From NCBI GenBank assembly GCA_030146875.1, contig JASLAX010000055.1:1-13992 (forward strand): 13,992 bases of DNA, read 5' to 3'. Under the pieces are notes generated by a model. The model was not told where the DNA came from, searched no databases, and worked only from the letters and a program-made list of their open reading frames with translations. Positions 13,956 to 13,992 of this stretch are shown here, one piece after another. Each line of letters opens with the position of its first letter. Position 1 is the stretch's first letter. The position numbers were made by a program, and so were the translations under genes. This DNA is from Longimicrobiaceae bacterium (GTDB lineage Bacteria > Gemmatimonadota > Gemmatimonadetes > Longimicrobiales > Longimicrobiaceae).

Positions 13956-13992
13956 AACCACCTGGGCGCCACCCCAGCCATACCCCGCACCC

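Noticed and set aside
13704..13961. N-terminal extension of the ferredoxin up to an ATG at 13961
   Set aside because: The extra sequence translates repeat DNA (PHPRPLSP) and contains no family similarity; the gene begins better at 13703.

Overview
The window is very GC-rich (above 70% by eye). It has compact genes, frequent GTG starts and GTGA stop/start overlaps. An outer-membrane TonB-dependent receptor with a carboxypeptidase-like repeat domain, a second small outer-membrane protein and a lipoprotein point to a diderm, high-GC soil-type bacterium. The style (Ig-like lipoproteins, receptors with this N-terminal domain, leaderless-looking starts) resembles Gemmatimonadota, perhaps the Longimicrobium lineage. 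That placement is inference from protein style, not from a marker gene.

Layout from left to right. At 1-501 is the N-terminal part of a TonB-dependent receptor on the minus strand, cut by the window edge. At 613-2615 a plus-strand unit carries two unrecognised proteins, orotate phosphoribosyltransferase (pyrE) and a DoxX-like membrane protein; the first three genes overlap by 4 bases each. A convergent gap with several hairpins and REP-like repeats follows, then a short half-length TauE/SafE permease on the minus strand (2882-3244). Divergent from it is a plus-strand unit: an M1 metallopeptidase, a CrcB/FluC fluoride channel and a PLP aminotransferase, again joined by GTGA overlaps, and 20 bases later a metzincin-type lipoprotein protease with an Ig-like domain. 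At 8033-8203 there may be a 56-residue single-pass membrane protein on the minus strand. A small outer-membrane protein (8374-8985) lies behind a leader with competing hairpins. Then come an orphan molybdopterin oxidoreductase (9176-11275) and a GT4 glycosyltransferase (11319-12473). On the minus strand at the right end are a thioredoxin-like [2Fe-2S] ferredoxin and a GNAT acetyltransferase, followed (upstream of them) by a repeat-bearing non-coding tail.

How the genes fit together: no single pathway is encoded. The strongest functional grouping is by tight translational coupling (unknown-unknown-pyrE, and peptidase-fluoride channel-aminotransferase). The envelope theme is broad: receptor, outer-membrane protein, secreted peptidase, lipoprotein protease, permease and ion channel. 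I found no CRISPR array, tRNA, rRNA, integrase, transposase, phage gene or recognisable defence system, and I do not see convincing evidence of a wholly new system. The best leads are the two coupled unknown proteins ahead of pyrE, the metzincin lipoprotein, the orphan molybdoenzyme and several structured non-coding stretches.
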